From: Crossiella cryophila
Lineage (GTDB): Bacteria > Actinomycetota > Actinomycetes > Mycobacteriales > Pseudonocardiaceae
Direction: 5' to 3'
NCBI RefSeq assembly: GCF_014204915.1
Contig: NZ_JACHMH010000001.1
Location: forward strand, 434,001-498,000
DNA length: 64,000 bases
Shown: piece by piece, positions 27,581 through 36,211 of the stretch
Numbering within the stretch: the first letter of the stretch is position 1
Layout of the letters: every line of letters begins with the position of its first letter
Notes under the pieces: generated by a model
Seen by the model: only the letters and a program-made list of their open reading frames with translations
Told to the model about the DNA's origin: nothing
Database searches by the model: none
Translations under genes and position numbers: made by a program

Positions 27581-27862
27581 TCACCAGGAGCCGGCGGACT
27601 TCGACTCGTTCTGCTGGTATGCCTCGGTGGCGGTGCCCAGCGCGATGCCGATCTTGGCCAGGATCTCCTGCAGCTTGACCGCGGAGGTGTCCCACGCCTT
27701 CTGGTGGACCTGGTACGCCTCGGCGGCGCCACCGGTCCAGGTGTTGACGAGCGGCTGGAGGTCCGACTTCAGGTCGTCGAGCTTGGTCTGCAGGTTGCCC
27801 GCGGCACGCTGGCAGCCGGACTGACCCTCCTGGAGGGCGCCGAAGTCAATGTTGATTTCCAC
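27581..27862 (-). CDS. WXG100 protein (EsxT position)
   Basis: A 93-residue helical-hairpin protein with Trp42-Thr-Gly44 at the turn (NTWTGGAAEAY) and a C-terminal secretion-signal motif Y82-Q-Q-N-E86 (YxxxE variant of YxxxD/E). The GTG at 27862 follows AAGGGG. It is the last gene of the minus-strand half of the ESX locus, the position of esxT in mycobacterial ESX-4. It probably heterodimerises with the adjacent WXG100 protein and is exported. Confidence 0.9.
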   Translation of the reverse strand: MEINIDFGALQEGQSGCQRAAGNLQTKLDDLKSDLQPLVNTWTGGAAEAYQVHQKAWDTSAVKLQEILAKIGIALGTATEAYQQNESKSAGSW

Positions 27863-27927
27863 GTTCAATCCCCTTTTGGCAAGTCTTACGAAGAATGTGT
27901 GCGAAACAGCGGAACTGGAGCAGGAGG

Positions 27928-28242
27928 TCAGCCGTCGAGGCCAGCGGCAATGCTGGAGATGTTCGACGAGGCTTCCTCTTCCTGGAGCATGTAGCCGCCG
28001 GACTGCTCCTTCAGGGTGGAGGCAATGCCGCCGAGAGCCTGGTTCAGCTTCTCGGTCTCGGCGCCCCACTGCTCCATCAGCTTGCCGAAGGAGGTGGCGG
28101 CGGAGCCCTTCCAGATGCCGATCAGGGGCTCGAGGCCGCTGCGCAGCGAGCGGAGCTCGGAGGTGATGTCGTTGTTCACCTTGTCGACGTCGACTGCCGC
28201 CTTGGCCATGCCTTCGGCGTCAAGACCGTATCCACTTGCCAT
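27928..28242 (-). CDS. WXG100 protein (EsxU position)
   Basis: A 104-residue WXG100 protein with Trp44-Lys-Gly46 (GIWKGSAATSF) and Y84-M-L-Q-E88 near the C-terminus. The ATG at 28242 is preferred, with AGGGGG nine bases upstream; an ATG 13 codons further up lacks a ribosome site. The partner gene begins 65 bp downstream. Its order relative to eccC matches esxU of ESX-4. Confidence 0.9.
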   Translation of the reverse strand: MASGYGLDAEGMAKAAVDVDKVNNDITSELRSLRSGLEPLIGIWKGSAATSFGKLMEQWGAETEKLNQALGGIASTLKEQSGGYMLQEEEASSNISSIAAGLDG

Positions 28243-28376
28243 TTTGAGGAACCCCCTGGTTGGGTCGTTCTTGTCGGACATCGTTGTGACGCTGACACTG
28301 CCATGGTCGGTTCCATCGCGTTGTCAGGTTTCCGGAAGCCGTTGCGACAGTAAACGTCGCGGGGCGGAACCCGGGG

Positions 28377-28790
28377 TCAGTAGAGGATTTGCTCCTGGGA
28401 AAAGTCCTCGTCATCGCCGGTGCGGCGGGGGTTTTGCATTCGGGATGGCCAGGCGTTGGCGCCCTTTGTTTGCTTTTGCGTTCCCCGTTCGGGGGATGGT
28501 TCTGGGGGTGGGGCCAGTAATTGTTCGCCATCGGGAAGGTCTTCGACCGGGAGGCGCTGGGCGGTGCGGAAGTCGGTGGCCTGGGTGCGGGCTCCCGGCT
28601 TGGTGAGGTCCTCGCGGGCTGGGGTGAGCTGGCCCTTGCGGATCTGCTCGGTCAGGTCGCGGGTCTGGCCGCGGAAGGTGTCGCTGTGTTCCCTGGCCTC
28701 GGCGGCGGCACGGCCGCCCCGGTCGACGGCGGCGTTCACCTCGGCCCGGAAGCGGGCGATGACCTCGTGCACCGGTACCTGATCCCCCAT
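28377..28790 (-). CDS. uncharacterised ESX-locus protein
   Basis: A 137-residue protein. The N-terminal third is a charged helix (HEVIARFRAEVNAAVDRGG, then REHSDTFRGQTRDLTEQIRKG); the rest is polar and proline-rich, ending DDEDFSQEQILY. It has no WxG motif, signal peptide or membrane segment. The ATG at 28790 has AAGGG upstream. It lies 26 bp after the Hsp70-like gene and 134 bp before the esx pair. It may be a chaperone-like or DNA-binding accessory; function unknown. Confidence 0.65.
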   Translation of the reverse strand: MGDQVPVHEVIARFRAEVNAAVDRGGRAAAEAREHSDTFRGQTRDLTEQIRKGQLTPAREDLTKPGARTQATDFRTAQRLPVEDLPDGEQLLAPPPEPSPERGTQKQTKGANAWPSRMQNPRRTGDDEDFSQEQILY

Positions 28791-28816
28791 GACGCTGTTG
28801 CCCTTCTGAACCGCTC

Positions 28817-30562
28817 TCAACCTGCGACCGACAGGGTCGCGACCACCTGTTCGCAGCCGGCGCGAACCCGTTCCCGTCCTCCGCCCGAGGACTGGCAACC
28901 GACCGTGACCTGGGCCTTGCCCTGGAAGACCACGTAGAAGTCCACTGTCGCATCACCGGCGGTGCGCCGGTAGTAAACGACGTCCTTTCCCGCGAAGCGG
29001 TGATTCTGGTTGAACCCGGAGTAACCGTCGGCCTCGACCTTCTGGTACTCCGACCGGAGTTCGCGCAGGGCGCGGCTACGGTCCGTGTTGCTGTCGTAGG
29101 TCAGGGCGCGTTCCTCCACCGCCACCACGTCCGAACCCGCGGTCTCGCCGTCCGGGCGGAGCTGGACCTTGCGGGTCGGGCCGTCGCCGCCTGCCTGGTA
29201 CCAGCCCGCCGGCAGGCTGAACCGGTAGCTGTACTGGGCGATCTGCTGGTCGGACGGGGTGGTCGACTGGCTGGTCGGGGTGGGGGTGCCGCCGGTGCTC
29301 GCCTGGGGGTTGCCGGTGGTGGTCAGGGCGACCGTGATGGCCACCGCGGCGACAGCCGCGACCACCGCGGCGCCGATCAGCCAGGGTGCCTTGGACGCCT
29401 TGGCCGGGGCGGGGGGTGGCGGCTGGGGTGGGGAGTAGTGCGGCGGTGGGGGCAGGCGTGGGGGTGGCTGGGGTGGGAGGTTGGCGGTGCGGTGTGGGTC
29501 GACGGCCACGGCGCGCAGGGCGCCGCGGGCGACCACGGTCTCCGGCTGGTCCAGGGTCGTGGGGACTATTCCGGTGGCTTCGTGCACCAGGCGGGCCACC
29601 AGTGGGATCCGGCTGGAGCCGCCGACCAGGAAGACCGCGCTGAGCTGGGCCGCGGTCAGGCCCGCCGACTGCACGGTGGCCTGGACCAGTTCGGCGGCCC
29701 TGGCCAGCGGGGTGTGGATCAGGCGTTCCAGGTCGGCCCTGGTGACGTGCGCGTCCGGGAACGGGGGCGGCAGCGGCACGTCGGTGTAGGCGTGCCGGGA
29801 CAGCGTCTCCTTGGCGCCGCGCACGTCCTGGCGCAGCACCCGCCTGCGCCGCCGGTCGGCCAGTTCCCTGCCCTCGACCAGCGAGCGCCAGCCGTCCGGG
29901 TCGACCGCGCGGACCAGCACGCCGACGTGTTCGAGCAGCAGCTGGTCGATGTCCGCGCCGCCGAAACCGGGATCGCCCCTGGTGGCCAGCACCTGGAAGG
30001 ACTCGCCCTGCCTGCGCACCACGCTGGCGTCCACCGTGCCGCCGCCCAGGTCGAGCACTGCCAGCGCCGCCCCGTCGGAGAGCACGTGGCCTGCCGAGTG
30101 GAACACCGCGGCGGCCACCGGCTCCGGCACCAGCACCAGCTCGTTGGCCAGCCGGTTGCCCGCCTGGCGCAGCACCCTGGTGCGGATGGCGCCCCAGTCC
30201 GCGGGGTGGGTGAGCACCAGCAGGTCCACCGGGGCCCCGCCGGCCAGTCGCCTGGCCTCGGCGACCGCCCTGGCCAGCACCGCGCGCACCACGTCCAGCA
30301 CCGGCAGCACCGCGCTGCCCAGCAGCAGCTCGCCCTCGTCGATCCGGCGCTTGGGGTTCGGCTCGTAGCGCGAGGGGTCGACCGCGGCCTGCCGTTCGGC
30401 CTCGTGACCGACGAACAGGGTGCCGTCCGCGGCGGCGTACACCGCGGACGGCATCACCGAGTCGGCGCCGTCCACCACCACGAGCTGCGGTTCCCGCCCG
30501 TCGACGGACACCGCGACACAGGTGCTGGACGTCCCGAAGTCGATCGCGACGCGCAGGCTCAA
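28817..30562 (-). CDS. Hsp70-like ATPase fused to membrane segment and Rv3446c-type secretion-associated domain
   Basis: A 581-residue membrane protein. Residues 1-350 are an Hsp70/actin-fold nucleotide-binding domain: phosphate-1 motif DFGTSST (8-14), phosphate-2 DLGGGTVD (171-178) and adenosine motif LVGGSSRIP (312-320). The peptide-binding domain is absent. A proline-rich linker (362-388), one membrane helix (394-415) and an external domain (about 440-581) follow, resembling the type VII secretion-associated Rv3446c family. It starts at a TTG 13 bp after the eccC stop. It sits exactly where Rv3446c sits beside eccC4. Confidence 0.82.
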   Translation of the reverse strand: MSLRVAIDFGTSSTCVAVSVDGREPQLVVVDGADSVMPSAVYAAADGTLFVGHEAERQAAVDPSRYEPNPKRRIDEGELLLGSAVLPVLDVVRAVLARAVAEARRLAGGAPVDLLVLTHPADWGAIRTRVLRQAGNRLANELVLVPEPVAAAVFHSAGHVLSDGAALAVLDLGGGTVDASVVRRQGESFQVLATRGDPGFGGADIDQLLLEHVGVLVRAVDPDGWRSLVEGRELADRRRRRVLRQDVRGAKETLSRHAYTDVPLPPPFPDAHVTRADLERLIHTPLARAAELVQATVQSAGLTAAQLSAVFLVGGSSRIPLVARLVHEATGIVPTTLDQPETVVARGALRAVAVDPHRTANLPPQPPPRLPPPPHYSPPQPPPPAPAKASKAPWLIGAAVVAAVAAVAITVALTTTGNPQASTGGTPTPTSQSTTPSDQQIAQYSYRFSLPAGWYQAGGDGPTRKVQLRPDGETAGSDVVAVEERALTYDSNTDRSRALRELRSEYQKVEADGYSGFNQNHRFAGKDVVYYRRTAGDATVDFYVVFQGKAQVTVGCQSSGGGRERVRAGCEQVVATLSVAG

Positions 30563-30575
30563 CGAGCCCTCACTC

Positions 30576-33500
30576 TCAGTCTCCTGGCAGGTAGGCGACC
30601 TGAACGAGCGCCTGACCGGCCTTGCGGCTGACCAGGGTGCCGCGTCCCGGCGGCATCTGGGACGGTTTCACGTTGCCCAGCAGCGCGCCCTCGTCCCGGT
30701 TACCGCTCATCACAATGCCCGGACTGGCCTGCTCGCGCAGCTTGCCGATGATCGGGTCGAACATCGCCCGGCTGGCGCCGCCTGCGTTGCGCGCCAGGAT
30801 CACGTGCAGGCCGACGTCCTTGGCCTGCGGCAGGAACTCCGAGAGCGGGGCCAGCGGGTTGTTGCCCTGCGGCGCGACCAGGTCGTAGTCGTCGACGATC
30901 AGGAACAGCTCGGGGCCGGTCCACCAGGACCGGTTCTTCAGCTGTTCCTGGGTGACATCCGGACCGGGCAGCCGCTTGGTCATCGACGCCTTGATGTCGT
31001 TGACCATGCCGCCGAGCTGGTTGGACGAGGCCGCGTAGGCCAGCAGCAGCTCGTCGGGGACGAAGCCGAGCATGGTGCGCCGGTAGTCGACCATGATGAT
31101 CCGGGCCTGCTTGGGCGTGTACCGGTCGCAGATGCCCTTGGTGATCGCACGCAGCAGCGCGGTCTTGCCGGTCTCCCGTTCGGCGAAGGCCAGGAAGTGC
31201 GGCTCCGCGTCGAAGTCCAGGTACATCGTGGCCAGCTCGTCCTCGTTGATGCCGATCGGCACCAGGTGACGCGGCAGCTCCGGGTTGACCTGGAGTTCCT
31301 CGTAGTGGAGCACATCGGGCAGCATCCGCACCCGCGGCGCGACCGGACCCCGCCAGCTGGCGGTGACCTTGGCCGCGGCGTCCTGGATGCCGGCGCCGAC
31401 GTCCTCCGCGTTGGGCATCGCGTCGATCCGCGGCAGCGCCACCAGGAAGTGCAGCTTCTCCACCGACAGACCGCGGCCTGGCCGGTTCTGCGGGATGTTC
31501 ACCGCCACCCGACGGTCCACTTCGGACTCACTCGGGTCGCCGAGGCGCAGCTCGAACCTGGTGCCGAGCAGGTCCTTGAGCGCGGGCCGGATCTCCGCCC
31601 AGCGGGTCGCGCCGATCACCACGTGCACGCCGAAGGACAGACCCTGGGAGGCGATGCTGACGACCTGCATCTCCAGGTTCTCGAACTCCTGCTTGAAGTT
31701 CAGCCAGCCGTCGATGACCAGGAAGACGTCGCCGTAGAGGTCGCCGGGGATCTCCCCGCGCCGCTTGCGGTTGCGGAACTCCACCATCGAGTCGATGCCG
31801 AGATCGCGGAAGCGCTGCTCACGCTCGTTCATCAGCGAGGTGACCTCGGCGATGGTCCGGCGCACCTTGTCCGGGTCCAGTCGCCCAGCCACGCCACCCA
31901 CGTGCGGCAGGCCCTGCAACGAACCCATGGTGCCGCCACCGAAGTCGAGGCAGTAGAACTGCACCTCCTGCGGGGTGTGCGTGAGCGCCATGGACATCAC
32001 CAGGGTCCGCAGCACCATCGACTTGCCCGACTGCGGGCCACCGGCCACCGCCATGTGCCCGGCGCCGCCGGACAGGTCGGCCCACAGCAGGTCCCGGCGC
32101 TGCTCGTACGGCTTGTCCACCACGCCGATCGGCACCGTCAGCCGCCCGTTGCCGAAGAAGCCGGGCGAGGTGAGCCCTCGGTCCTCGGTCGGGGCCAGCA
32201 TCGGCAGCAACTGGTCCAGGGTGGGCGGTTCCACCAACGGCGGCAGCCACACCTGGTGCGGTTTGGGGCCCTGGTTCTTGGTGCGCTGCACCACGATGTC
32301 CAGCTCGGAGGGCTCCACCGGGGCGTCCGGCTTCTTCTCCTCCTTGGGTTTCTCCGCGCTGATCGGCCGCACCGGCTCCTTCGGGATCTCCACGAAGTCC
32401 GGCACGAACAGCTTCGGCCTGCGGTCGCCGCCGACCGGCGCGGAGGTCTGCACGGCCTGCATGCCCGGCGGGCGGTACGGGCCGGAGACGTAACAGGCCT
32501 TGAACCGGATCATCGGTTCGGTGGCGCCGTACTTGAGGTAACCCGAACCCGGGATGGACGGCAGCTCGTAGGCGTCCGGGACGCCGAGCACCGCGCGGGA
32601 TTCGGAGGCGGAGAAGGTCTTGAGGCCGACCCGGTAGGACAGGTGGGTGTCCAGACCGCGCAGCTTGCCCTCCTCCAGCCGCTGCGAGGCGAGCAGCAGG
32701 TGGATCTGCAGCGAGCGGCCCAGCCGGCCGATGGCGACGAACAGGTCGATGAAGTCCGGCTTGGCCGAGAGCAGCTCGGAGAACTCGTCGATGACGATGA
32801 ACAGCGCGGGCAACGGGTCGAGGTCGGCGCCCTTCTCGCGGGCGGCCTCGTAGTCCCAGACGTTCTTGAAGTTGCCGCCGTTCTTCAGCGACTCCTGCCG
32901 CCGGTTCATCTCACCGGCGATGGCATCGCGCATCCGGTCGACCATGGTGAGGTCGTCCGCCAGGTTGGTGATGACCGCCGCGACGTGCGCCGCGCCGTCC
33001 AGACCGGCGAAGGTCGCGCCACCCTTGAAGTCGATCAGGATCAGGTTGAGCTGCGCCGAGGAGTGCGTGGCCATCAGGCCCAGCACCAGCGTGCGCAGGA
33101 ACTCCGACTTACCGGAACCGGTCGCGCCGATGCACAGGCCGTGCGGGCCCATGCCGCCGACCGCGGCCTCCTTGATGTCCAGCTCCACCGGCTGACCGAA
33201 CTCGCCGACGCCGAAGGGCACCTTGAACCGGTCGCTGATCGGCTTGGGCCGCCAGGCCTGGGCGATGTCGAAGGTCATCGGGTCACGCAGGCCGAGCAGC
33301 TCGAACAGGCCCACGTTGGAGCTGAGCAACGGCTCGTCCTCGTTGGCCTCGCCGCCACCGGTCGCGGTGCGGTACGGGGACAACCGGCGGGCCAGCGCCT
33401 CGGCCTCCGGCACGCTCAGCGCGTCCGGCGCGCCGAACCACTCCACCCCGCTGGCACTGCGCGCGCCGAGCCGGGTGGGCTCCACGACCAGGCGCAGGCC

Positions 33501-34592
33501 GCGCCGGGAGGCCAGCGAGCCGAGGCTGTCGGACAGGTCCAGCAGCGTGACGCCGGTGAACCCCTCCGTCATCAGGATGTTCTCTTCCCTGGTGACGTCG
33601 CCGTCGTCGATGACGATCACGATGTGCGGCTCGTCGGTGCTCGGCGGCGCGTTGCGGGTGAACCGCTGGCGGTCCCGCAGCGGCTGCTCGAGCTGGTCCA
33701 GCCACTCCTCGACCTGGGCCAGCGAACCGGCCATCATGCGCAGCTGGCCGATGCCGTCGACCAGCTTGGGGTGCTGGGCGTGCGGCAGCCACTTCGCCCA
33801 TTCCCACTCGGCCTTGGTCTTGCCCGCGGTGACCACCGCGATGAGCAGGTCCTCCGGGGTGTGGAAGGTGGCCAGCTGGGCCAGCATGGCCCTGGCCAGC
33901 GGCCGGGTCAGCTCCCTCTCCCCGTGCAGGCTGATCGCGGCGAACCCGCGCATGGTGATCGAGATCGGCAGGTCCGGCACCAGCGAGTGCGCGCGCACGA
34001 AGCGGCGCAGGGCCAGCGTGGAGATCGGCTCCAGCTCGTCGACCGGGCCGGTCTGCGGCGGGACCAGTCGGGTGGCCAGCCGCTGGGTGCCGACGCAGAT
34101 GCGCACGTGCACGAAGTCCGGGTCGTTGGCCCGGCGCTCCCACATGCGGCGGCTCTTCTTGGCCGTGAGCGACCACAGCATCTTCGGGTCCGGGTGCACC
34201 CACTCGCGCTCGGCGCGCTGTTCGGCGATGGCCTCCCTGGCCCGCTGCCGCATCTGACCGAGGTAGCGCAGGTAGTCCTTGCGGTCCTCGTTCATCTCGG
34301 CCTTCTTCTGGCCCTTGCCGCCCCCGCCCATCCCGCCGCCGGCCATCATGCCGATGGTCGAGATCAGGAACATGCCGCCGAAGAGCAGCGACTGGGGGTT
34401 CTTGCCCCCGGTCTGGAACATGAAGATCATCATGCCGACCGAGGCGACGATCATCACGAACGGCAGCACCTTCATGAAGATGTTGCCGGGGATGACCCTG
34501 GGCACCTCGGGCGGCGGCTCCAGGTGAACCTCGCCGCCGGGGGGTCGCGGCGGGCTGAGCCGCGGCGAACGCTTGAACTGAAGCGTGCTCAC
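30576..34592 (-). CDS. eccC: type VII secretion ATPase EccC
   Basis: The motor of the ESX translocon. It has 1338 residues, with two N-terminal membrane helices (about 38-60 and 68-85) and three FtsK/SpoIIIE domains. Walker A of domain 1 is GATGSGKS (489-496) with Walker B ALFIVIDEF near 600. Domain 2 has GGPQSGKS (851-858) and DVFLVIDGW near 958. Domain 3 has a shorter AERETGKT loop (1137-1144) and LFLIVDDYD. Domain 1 is the active motor in the family; domains 2 and 3 bind substrates. The GTG at 34592 (VSTLQFKRSPR) matches family starts. Both halves are fused in one chain, as in ESX-4. Confidence 0.96.
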   Translation of the reverse strand: MSTLQFKRSPRLSPPRPPGGEVHLEPPPEVPRVIPGNIFMKVLPFVMIVASVGMMIFMFQTGGKNPQSLLFGGMFLISTIGMMAGGGMGGGGKGQKKAEMNEDRKDYLRYLGQMRQRAREAIAEQRAEREWVHPDPKMLWSLTAKKSRRMWERRANDPDFVHVRICVGTQRLATRLVPPQTGPVDELEPISTLALRRFVRAHSLVPDLPISITMRGFAAISLHGERELTRPLARAMLAQLATFHTPEDLLIAVVTAGKTKAEWEWAKWLPHAQHPKLVDGIGQLRMMAGSLAQVEEWLDQLEQPLRDRQRFTRNAPPSTDEPHIVIVIDDGDVTREENILMTEGFTGVTLLDLSDSLGSLASRRGLRLVVEPTRLGARSASGVEWFGAPDALSVPEAEALARRLSPYRTATGGGEANEDEPLLSSNVGLFELLGLRDPMTFDIAQAWRPKPISDRFKVPFGVGEFGQPVELDIKEAAVGGMGPHGLCIGATGSGKSEFLRTLVLGLMATHSSAQLNLILIDFKGGATFAGLDGAAHVAAVITNLADDLTMVDRMRDAIAGEMNRRQESLKNGGNFKNVWDYEAAREKGADLDPLPALFIVIDEFSELLSAKPDFIDLFVAIGRLGRSLQIHLLLASQRLEEGKLRGLDTHLSYRVGLKTFSASESRAVLGVPDAYELPSIPGSGYLKYGATEPMIRFKACYVSGPYRPPGMQAVQTSAPVGGDRRPKLFVPDFVEIPKEPVRPISAEKPKEEKKPDAPVEPSELDIVVQRTKNQGPKPHQVWLPPLVEPPTLDQLLPMLAPTEDRGLTSPGFFGNGRLTVPIGVVDKPYEQRRDLLWADLSGGAGHMAVAGGPQSGKSMVLRTLVMSMALTHTPQEVQFYCLDFGGGTMGSLQGLPHVGGVAGRLDPDKVRRTIAEVTSLMNEREQRFRDLGIDSMVEFRNRKRRGEIPGDLYGDVFLVIDGWLNFKQEFENLEMQVVSIASQGLSFGVHVVIGATRWAEIRPALKDLLGTRFELRLGDPSESEVDRRVAVNIPQNRPGRGLSVEKLHFLVALPRIDAMPNAEDVGAGIQDAAAKVTASWRGPVAPRVRMLPDVLHYEELQVNPELPRHLVPIGINEDELATMYLDFDAEPHFLAFAERETGKTALLRAITKGICDRYTPKQARIIMVDYRRTMLGFVPDELLLAYAASSNQLGGMVNDIKASMTKRLPGPDVTQEQLKNRSWWTGPELFLIVDDYDLVAPQGNNPLAPLSEFLPQAKDVGLHVILARNAGGASRAMFDPIIGKLREQASPGIVMSGNRDEGALLGNVKPSQMPPGRGTLVSRKAGQALVQVAYLPGD

Positions 34593-34834
34593 CGAACGGA
34601 TACCTCTTAGTCGCTCGTCATCGGCCAAACCGGTCACCCGCCACCCAGACGGGGGCCCAGGGAGACTTTCCTACCCCATTCCACCCGAACCCGGGGTGCC
34701 GGGAACACCGGTGCGGCCATACTAGGGGCGCTCGCCGACCGCTAGGGCCAGTTCGGGCAATGCGCCCCGAACCGGGTACGAATGACGCGGCACGAGCCGA
34801 GACCGACCCAAGTACACGAGCAAGGGGGCGCCTG
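34593..34834. promoter_or_regulatory. divergent eccC/eccD intergenic region
   Basis: 242 bp without a gene, which must hold promoters for both arms of the ESX locus. It contains the inverted repeat GTTCGGG (34751-34757) / CCCGAAC (34766-34772), a candidate operator. No promoter hexamers stand out. Confidence 0.4.
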
Positions 34835-36211
34835 GTGGCGACCGGGACGACGGTGTTCAGCCGAGTGACCGTGGTGGCACCGCGAACGCGCATCGACGTC
34901 GCGCTTCCCGCGGATGTCGCGGTGGCCGACCTGCTGCCGATGCTGCTGGAGATGGCCCAGGAGAACAGCCCGGACGGTGGCGTGCGCCACGGCGGCTGGT
35001 GCCTGGCCAAGATCGGCCAGGACCCGCTGGAGCCGGGCCGCACGCTGGCCTCGCTGGCCGTGGTCGACGGCGACATCCTGCAGCTGCGCCGCCGGGTGGA
35101 GAACCCGCCCAAGGCGCTCTACGACGACGTGGTCGACGCCATCGCCGACGCCGACCCGGACAGCTTCCGGGCCTGGGACGCCGACACCGCGCGCCGCCTC
35201 GGCCACTGGGCAGGCGGCCTGGCCTTCATCGCCGCCGCGGCCACGGTCTGGCTGGCAGGCGCGGCCTTCCCGCTGGCCGCCGCGATCACCGCCGGCGTGG
35301 CCGCGATCGTCTCGGTGATCGTCGGGGCGGTGGTCGTGCGCTCCTACGCCGCACCCACCACCGGCCTGATCATCGCCGCCACCGGCGGGCTGCCGATGGC
35401 CTTCGTTGCCGGGCTCTACGCGGTGCCGGGGGTGCCAGGCGCGGCCAACCTGCTGCTGGCCTTCGCACTGGTCGCGGTGGTCGGCGGCGCGGCGCTGATG
35501 GTGATCGGCGCGGGCGTGTCGGTGTTCATCGCCGCGGTCACCGTCGGCGTGATCGGCCTGCTGACCTCCACCGTGGCCATGTTCGTGGACTACCCGCCGC
35601 ACGGCTTCGGCGCCGGCGCGGCGGCGGCCGCGCTGGTGGTGCTGTCCACGCTGCCGCAGATGACCATCAAGATGGCCAAGATCCCGCTGCCGCACGTGCC
35701 GAGCAACGCCGAGGACCTCAAGGAGGACCAGGGGTTCCCGGACTACGAGGTGATCGAGCGCCGCGCGGGCCTCGCCCACGAGTACATGACCGGCATGATC
35801 ATCGGCTGCGGCCTGATCGCCGCCGGTGGCGCGGTGCTGGCCGGGACCATGCCCAAGTTCTGGGGCCCGATCTTCGGCGCGGTGGTCACCGCGGTGCTGC
35901 TGCTGCGGGCCCGCACCTACGCCAACGGCAGCCAGGCGGTGGCGCTGCTGTCCACCGGCATCCTGTCCGCGGGCGGTCTGCTGGTCGGCTGGATGCTCAC
36001 CGCCAGCCCGCTTGGTCAGCTGCTGTGGGTCTTCGGCACCCTGATCGTGCTGGCCACGCTGGGCCTGGTGCTCGGCGTGGTGTTCCCGAACCAGCGGTTC
36101 TCCCCGCCGATGCGCCGCTCGGTGGACATCGCCGAGGCGGTCTTCATCGCCGCGGTGCTGCCGCTGGCCCTCGCGGTCATGGAGCTGTACACCGCGATCC
36201 GGAGCCTGTGA
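34835..36211 (+). CDS. eccD: type VII secretion integral membrane protein EccD
   Basis: The channel-forming subunit. It has 458 residues. A ubiquitin-like cytoplasmic domain (about 8-90, TVFSRVTVVAPRTRIDVALP then DGDILQLRRR) precedes about eleven membrane helices. The GTG at 34835 follows AAGGGGG with seven bases of spacing; a longer upstream frame lacks one. Its stop shares a base with the mycosin ATG. Confidence 0.95.
   Translation: MATGTTVFSRVTVVAPRTRIDVALPADVAVADLLPMLLEMAQENSPDGGVRHGGWCLAKIGQDPLEPGRTLASLAVVDGDILQLRRRVENPPKALYDDVVDAIADADPDSFRAWDADTARRLGHWAGGLAFIAAAATVWLAGAAFPLAAAITAGVAAIVSVIVGAVVVRSYAAPTTGLIIAATGGLPMAFVAGLYAVPGVPGAANLLLAFALVAVVGGAALMVIGAGVSVFIAAVTVGVIGLLTSTVAMFVDYPPHGFGAGAAAAALVVLSTLPQMTIKMAKIPLPHVPSNAEDLKEDQGFPDYEVIERRAGLAHEYMTGMIIGCGLIAAGGAVLAGTMPKFWGPIFGAVVTAVLLLRARTYANGSQAVALLSTGILSAGGLLVGWMLTASPLGQLLWVFGTLIVLATLGLVLGVVFPNQRFSPPMRRSVDIAEAVFIAAVLPLALAVMELYTAIRSL

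Noticed and set aside
30420-34610. Very long plus-strand open frame opposite eccC
   Set aside because: It is antisense to eccC in register and has the Gly/Arg/His/Gln-rich composition typical of GC-rich shadow frames, with no domain.
34999-36207. Alternative frame running through eccD into the mycosin gene
   Set aside because: This part is Arg/Gly-rich nonsense in a frame offset from eccD; only the part from 36211 is the true mycosin.
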